Shown one piece after another: positions 62,413-64,000 of a DNA stretch of 64,000 nucleotides (its first letter is position 1; every line of letters starts with the position of its first letter). The notes under the pieces are model-generated. The model was not told the origin of the DNA and did not search any database. It was given only the letters and a program-made list of their open reading frames with translations. Origin of the DNA: Treponema maltophilum ATCC 51939 (GTDB lineage: Bacteria > Spirochaetota > Spirochaetia > Treponematales > Treponemataceae); the NCBI RefSeq assembly GCF_000413055.1, contig NZ_KE332518.1:389490-453489 (forward strand), read 5' to 3'. The position numbers and the translations under genes were made by a program.

Positions 62413-62441
62413 AATATATACAAAAAGAAAAAATTCGTCAA
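62413..62441 (-). promoter_or_regulatory. Predicted promoter of the Fe-alcohol dehydrogenase gene
   Basis: Minus strand TTGACG, 17 bp, TATATT. Confidence 0.6.
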
Positions 62442-62449
62442 TACTATAA

Positions 62450-62472
62450 TACCGTATTGTAAAAATACGGTA
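62450..62472. repeat. Small palindrome TACCGTATT/AATACGGTA
   Basis: Nine-bp arms with a 5-nt loop, between the Fe-ADH promoter and the CRISPR leader promoter. It could be an operator or the end of an upstream unit. Confidence 0.35.
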
Positions 62473-62481
62473 TAAAAATCG

Positions 62482-62509
62482 TTGCATTTTTATAGAGCCG
62501 TGCTATACT
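62482..62509 (+). promoter_or_regulatory. Predicted leader promoter of the CRISPR unit
   Basis: TTGCAT, 16 bp, TATACT, about 58 bp before the repeat and in the same direction. Confidence 0.45.
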
Positions 62510-62566
62510 GTTAAAAGTCATGGCATTGAAACGTTTGTCATTTTTTTATCTCCTCTATATAACCTT

Positions 62567-62653
62567 GTCGCTCCCTCACGGGAGCGTGAATTGAAACACG
62601 GGGTGATTACCCCGAAAGCTGAAAGCGAAAGCAGTCGCTCCCGTACGGGAGCG
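62567..62653 (+). CRISPR. Vestigial type I-C CRISPR unit: one repeat, one spacer, one degenerate repeat
   Basis: The repeat at 62567-62597 reads GTCGCTCCCTCACGGGAGCG then TGAATTGAAAC, matching type I-C repeats (stem GTCGCTCCC/GGGAGCG and the ATTGAAAC end). A 36-nt spacer (62598-62633) follows, then a second repeat at 62634 that keeps GTCGCTCCCGTACGGGAGCGT but loses the ATTGAAAC end, as terminal repeats often do. No cas genes lie in the window. The spacer contains its own hairpin, CGGGG-TGATTA-CCCCG. Confidence 0.75.
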
Positions 62654-62703
62654 TAATAGCAGTATTGCACCGATAACTATAATGCAGCTTTAAGCATTTA
62701 TTC

Positions 62704-63081
62704 TCAAACAACGACATTCAGTTTTTTGCACAATGCGTCTTGTAAGGTCTGACTGAAATTGACTCCGGCTTTCTCCGCTTGAATATTAAGCCAAAACGGA
62801 ATTGTTAAGGTTTTTTTTACTGCCTTCTCATTTACTTTAAATTCGCCACAAACAAGAGATACGAAACTGTTTTTATCGGTTTTAATTTTGTTTGCCGCCG
62901 ACACCGTAGGTAAGGTATCGATCGTATAATCATCTTGCAAAAAAAGCTCCATTGTTTCAACAGCGTTTGCATACGCCTCGGATTCCGTATCGCCCTGTGT
63001 GAAACAACCGGGCAAATCGGGAAACTCTACCCAAAAACCGCCGTCTTCAGCGTGAAAAATAGCAGGATATATAACTTTCAT
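62704..63081 (-). CDS. hicB: HicB-family antitoxin
   Basis: 125 residues. The N-terminal HicB fold MKVIYPAIFHAEDGGFWVEFPDLPGCFTQGDT and a C-terminal ribbon-helix-helix-like TIPFWLNIQAEKAGVNFSQTLQDAL. HicB neutralises HicA and represses the operon. Its ATG overlaps the hicA stop as ATGA. It looks intact. Confidence 0.9.
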   Translation of the reverse strand: MKVIYPAIFHAEDGGFWVEFPDLPGCFTQGDTESEAYANAVETMELFLQDDYTIDTLPTVSAANKIKTDKNSFVSLVCGEFKVNEKAVKKTLTIPFWLNIQAEKAGVNFSQTLQDALCKKLNVVV

Positions 63082-63261
63082 TTCTTTACCTCCAAACCGG
63101 TTTCTTTCAGAAGTGCCCCTAAAAGACCTTTCTTGACATCTTTACCGTGTACGGGAACCGAAACGGTTTTTCCGCTTTTTGTAAGTTTATGATGGCTGCC
63201 TTTTATCGATACCAACTCCCGACCGTTTTTTACAGTAAGTTTAAAAGGTTTTATTTTTCAT
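63078..63261 (-). pseudogene. hicA: HicA-family mRNA interferase toxin, apparently frameshifted at its start
   Basis: The frame ending at 63078 encodes VKNGRELVSIKGSHHKLTKS, then KTVSVPVHGKDVKKGLLGAL, a full HicA core with the catalytic His in GSHH. That frame has no ATG, GTG or TTG at a sensible place; it opens KIKPFKL just after a TGA. The only well-placed ATG (63261, with TATAAT 6 nt upstream) is one base out of frame: removing one A of the A5 run at 63254-63258 would give MKIKPFKLTVKNGREL. It is either an inactivated toxin, a base-calling slip in a homopolymer, or expressed by slippage. Confidence 0.65.
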
Positions 63262-63267
63262 GCTGCA

Positions 63268-63296
63268 ATTATAATACGTATGATACGTACTGCCGA
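63268..63296 (-). promoter_or_regulatory. Predicted hicAB promoter with operator palindrome
   Basis: Minus strand TCGGCA, 17 bp, TATAAT, then 6 nt to the ATG at 63261. The palindrome TACGTAT-G-ATACGTA (63275-63289) fills the spacer, where HicB autorepression would act. Confidence 0.55.
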
Positions 63297-63401
63297 TAGT
63301 TTTATGGGATTAAATTTCTTTATACGGAAAAACGGCTTTATGCATACGGCAAATTATTACGACGCGTGTCTTCATTAAAATCGCCTTGCGGCATTCAGTC
63401 C

Positions 63402-64000
63402 TTACTCGGCGCGGATAGTCGTGTTTTTGACGACGACGTCGTGCGAAGAGCCTTCGGCAATCGATGCCTGCGATACGAGCGTTAAGCGCGCTTTTTGCTG
63501 CAATTCTTCAATACTCAAAGCGCCGCAGTTACACATCGTGTGCCGTATTTTACTTATCGTAACGTTTACGTTGTCGTGCAGACTGCCCGCATACGGAACG
63601 TAGGAATCGACGCCTTCTTCGAACGCGAGTTTTGCCCCGCCTCCGAGGTCGTAGCGCTGCCAGTTGCGCGCGCGGTTGGAACCTTCGCCCCAGTATTCTT
63701 TTACGTAGTTTCCGTTGATGATGAGTTTATTTGTGGGACTTTCGTCGAAGCGGGCAAAGTAGCGGCCGAGCATGACAAAGTCGGCTCCCATGGCGAGGGC
63801 AAGCGTTATGTGATAATCGTGGACGATCCCGCCGTCGGAGCACACGGGAATGTAAATACCGGTTTTTTTGAAATATTCGTCGCGCGCTTTGGCAACTTCA
63901 ATAACGGCGGTGGCCTGTCCGCGCCCGATGCCTTTTTGCTCGCGCGTAATGCAGATGGAACCGCCGCCTATGCCGACCTTTATAAAGTCCGCTCCGGCTT
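63402..64000 (-). CDS. guaB: IMP dehydrogenase, C-terminal part (start outside window)
   Basis: The frame is open to the window edge and covers about 199 residues of the C-terminal half. It has [14 protein letters not shown] with the catalytic Cys, [30 protein letters not shown] for phosphate binding, and the mobile flap [15 protein letters not shown]. It oxidises IMP to XMP on the way to GMP. The conserved flap Arg-Tyr argues for IMP dehydrogenase rather than GMP reductase. The upstream part is not visible, so presence of CBS domains is unknown. Confidence 0.9.
   Translation of the reverse strand, partial: AGADFIKVGIGGGSICITREQKGIGRGQATAVIEVAKARDEYFKKTGIYIPVCSDGGIVHDYHITLALAMGADFVMLGRYFARFDESPTNKLIINGNYVKEYWGEGSNRARNWQRYDLGGGAKLAFEEGVDSYVPYAGSLHDNVNVTISKIRHTMCNCGALSIEELQQKARLTLVSQASIAEGSSHDVVVKNTTIRAE

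Noticed and set aside
1-64000. tRNA, rRNA, insertion sequences or prophage
   Set aside because: I looked through the intergenic stretches for cloverleaf-like sequence, transposases and phage genes and saw none; only the two Rpn-type genes have a mobile flavour. A tRNAscan or Infernal run would be decisive.

Overview
The window looks like a chromosomal segment of a host-associated Treponema of roughly 50% G+C. The clearest sign is a treponemal major outer sheath protein gene (msp, 32143..33870). Supporting signs are several lipoproteins with loose spirochaetal lipoboxes, a Bat/MoxR locus, a spirochaete-type EF-G with the AHIDSGKTT loop, and an acyl-CoA ligase beside purA. The G+C content is too high for T. 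pallidum's AT-richer relative T. denticola; I cannot name the species.

Layout. 1..8576 is housekeeping: rsmE with a downstream HEYTHH protein, purA and acyl-CoA ligase, ddl-murE (peptidoglycan), and aminopeptidase C. 8751..14439 holds GTP-dependent PEP carboxykinase, a hairpin-rich intergenic region, a small conserved protein, a solute-binding lipoprotein and an aminotransferase. 14504..21536 is a six-gene MoxR/DUF58/Bat operon, followed by Smr, DnaJ-like, IF-1, DksA-like, a PHP phosphatase and a two-gene phosphorelay (REC-STAS-REC regulator plus hybrid kinase). 28254..36668 holds DJ-1, acetate kinase, two paralogous Rpn-type nucleases facing each other across a lipoprotein and msp, an NCS2 permease and RidA. 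36901..39758 is a membrane-pair plus M20 peptidase operon. 39838..45846 (minus) is MATE, NFACT, a P-loop ATPase and EF-G. 46462..62352 (minus) is a large catabolic block: Fe-alcohol dehydrogenase, DeoR regulator, pyruvate dehydrogenase E2-E3-fused E1, PHP, sorbitol-6-phosphate-dehydrogenase-like SDR, FGGY kinase, sorbose-phosphate-reductase-like MDR and a flavinylated fumarate-reductase-like lipoprotein. The end holds a vestigial type I-C CRISPR unit, hicAB and the 3' part of guaB.

Metabolic reading (inference): the SDR, MDR and FGGY kinase would feed a polyol or ketose into glycolysis; the PDH complex makes acetyl-CoA; acetate kinase and Fe-ADH give acetate and ethanol; the flavoprotein could be an electron sink; PEPCK links PEP and oxaloacetate.

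The most unusual content is non-coding. Five genes (pckG, NFACT, a P-loop ATPase, the MDR and PDH E2) are each preceded by the same modular cassette of up to four hairpins, lying between an upstream Shine-Dalgarno-like GGAG and the gene's own AGGAG. Stems differ between copies with matching changes in both arms, while loops such as CTGAAAT and TTTCTCA stay fixed. Four intergenic regions carry larger arrays of perfect palindromes sharing modules with these cassettes. Independently, six genes have a well-placed -10 hexamer only 6-10 nt before the start codon and no Shine-Dalgarno, which suggests leaderless or near-leaderless mRNAs.
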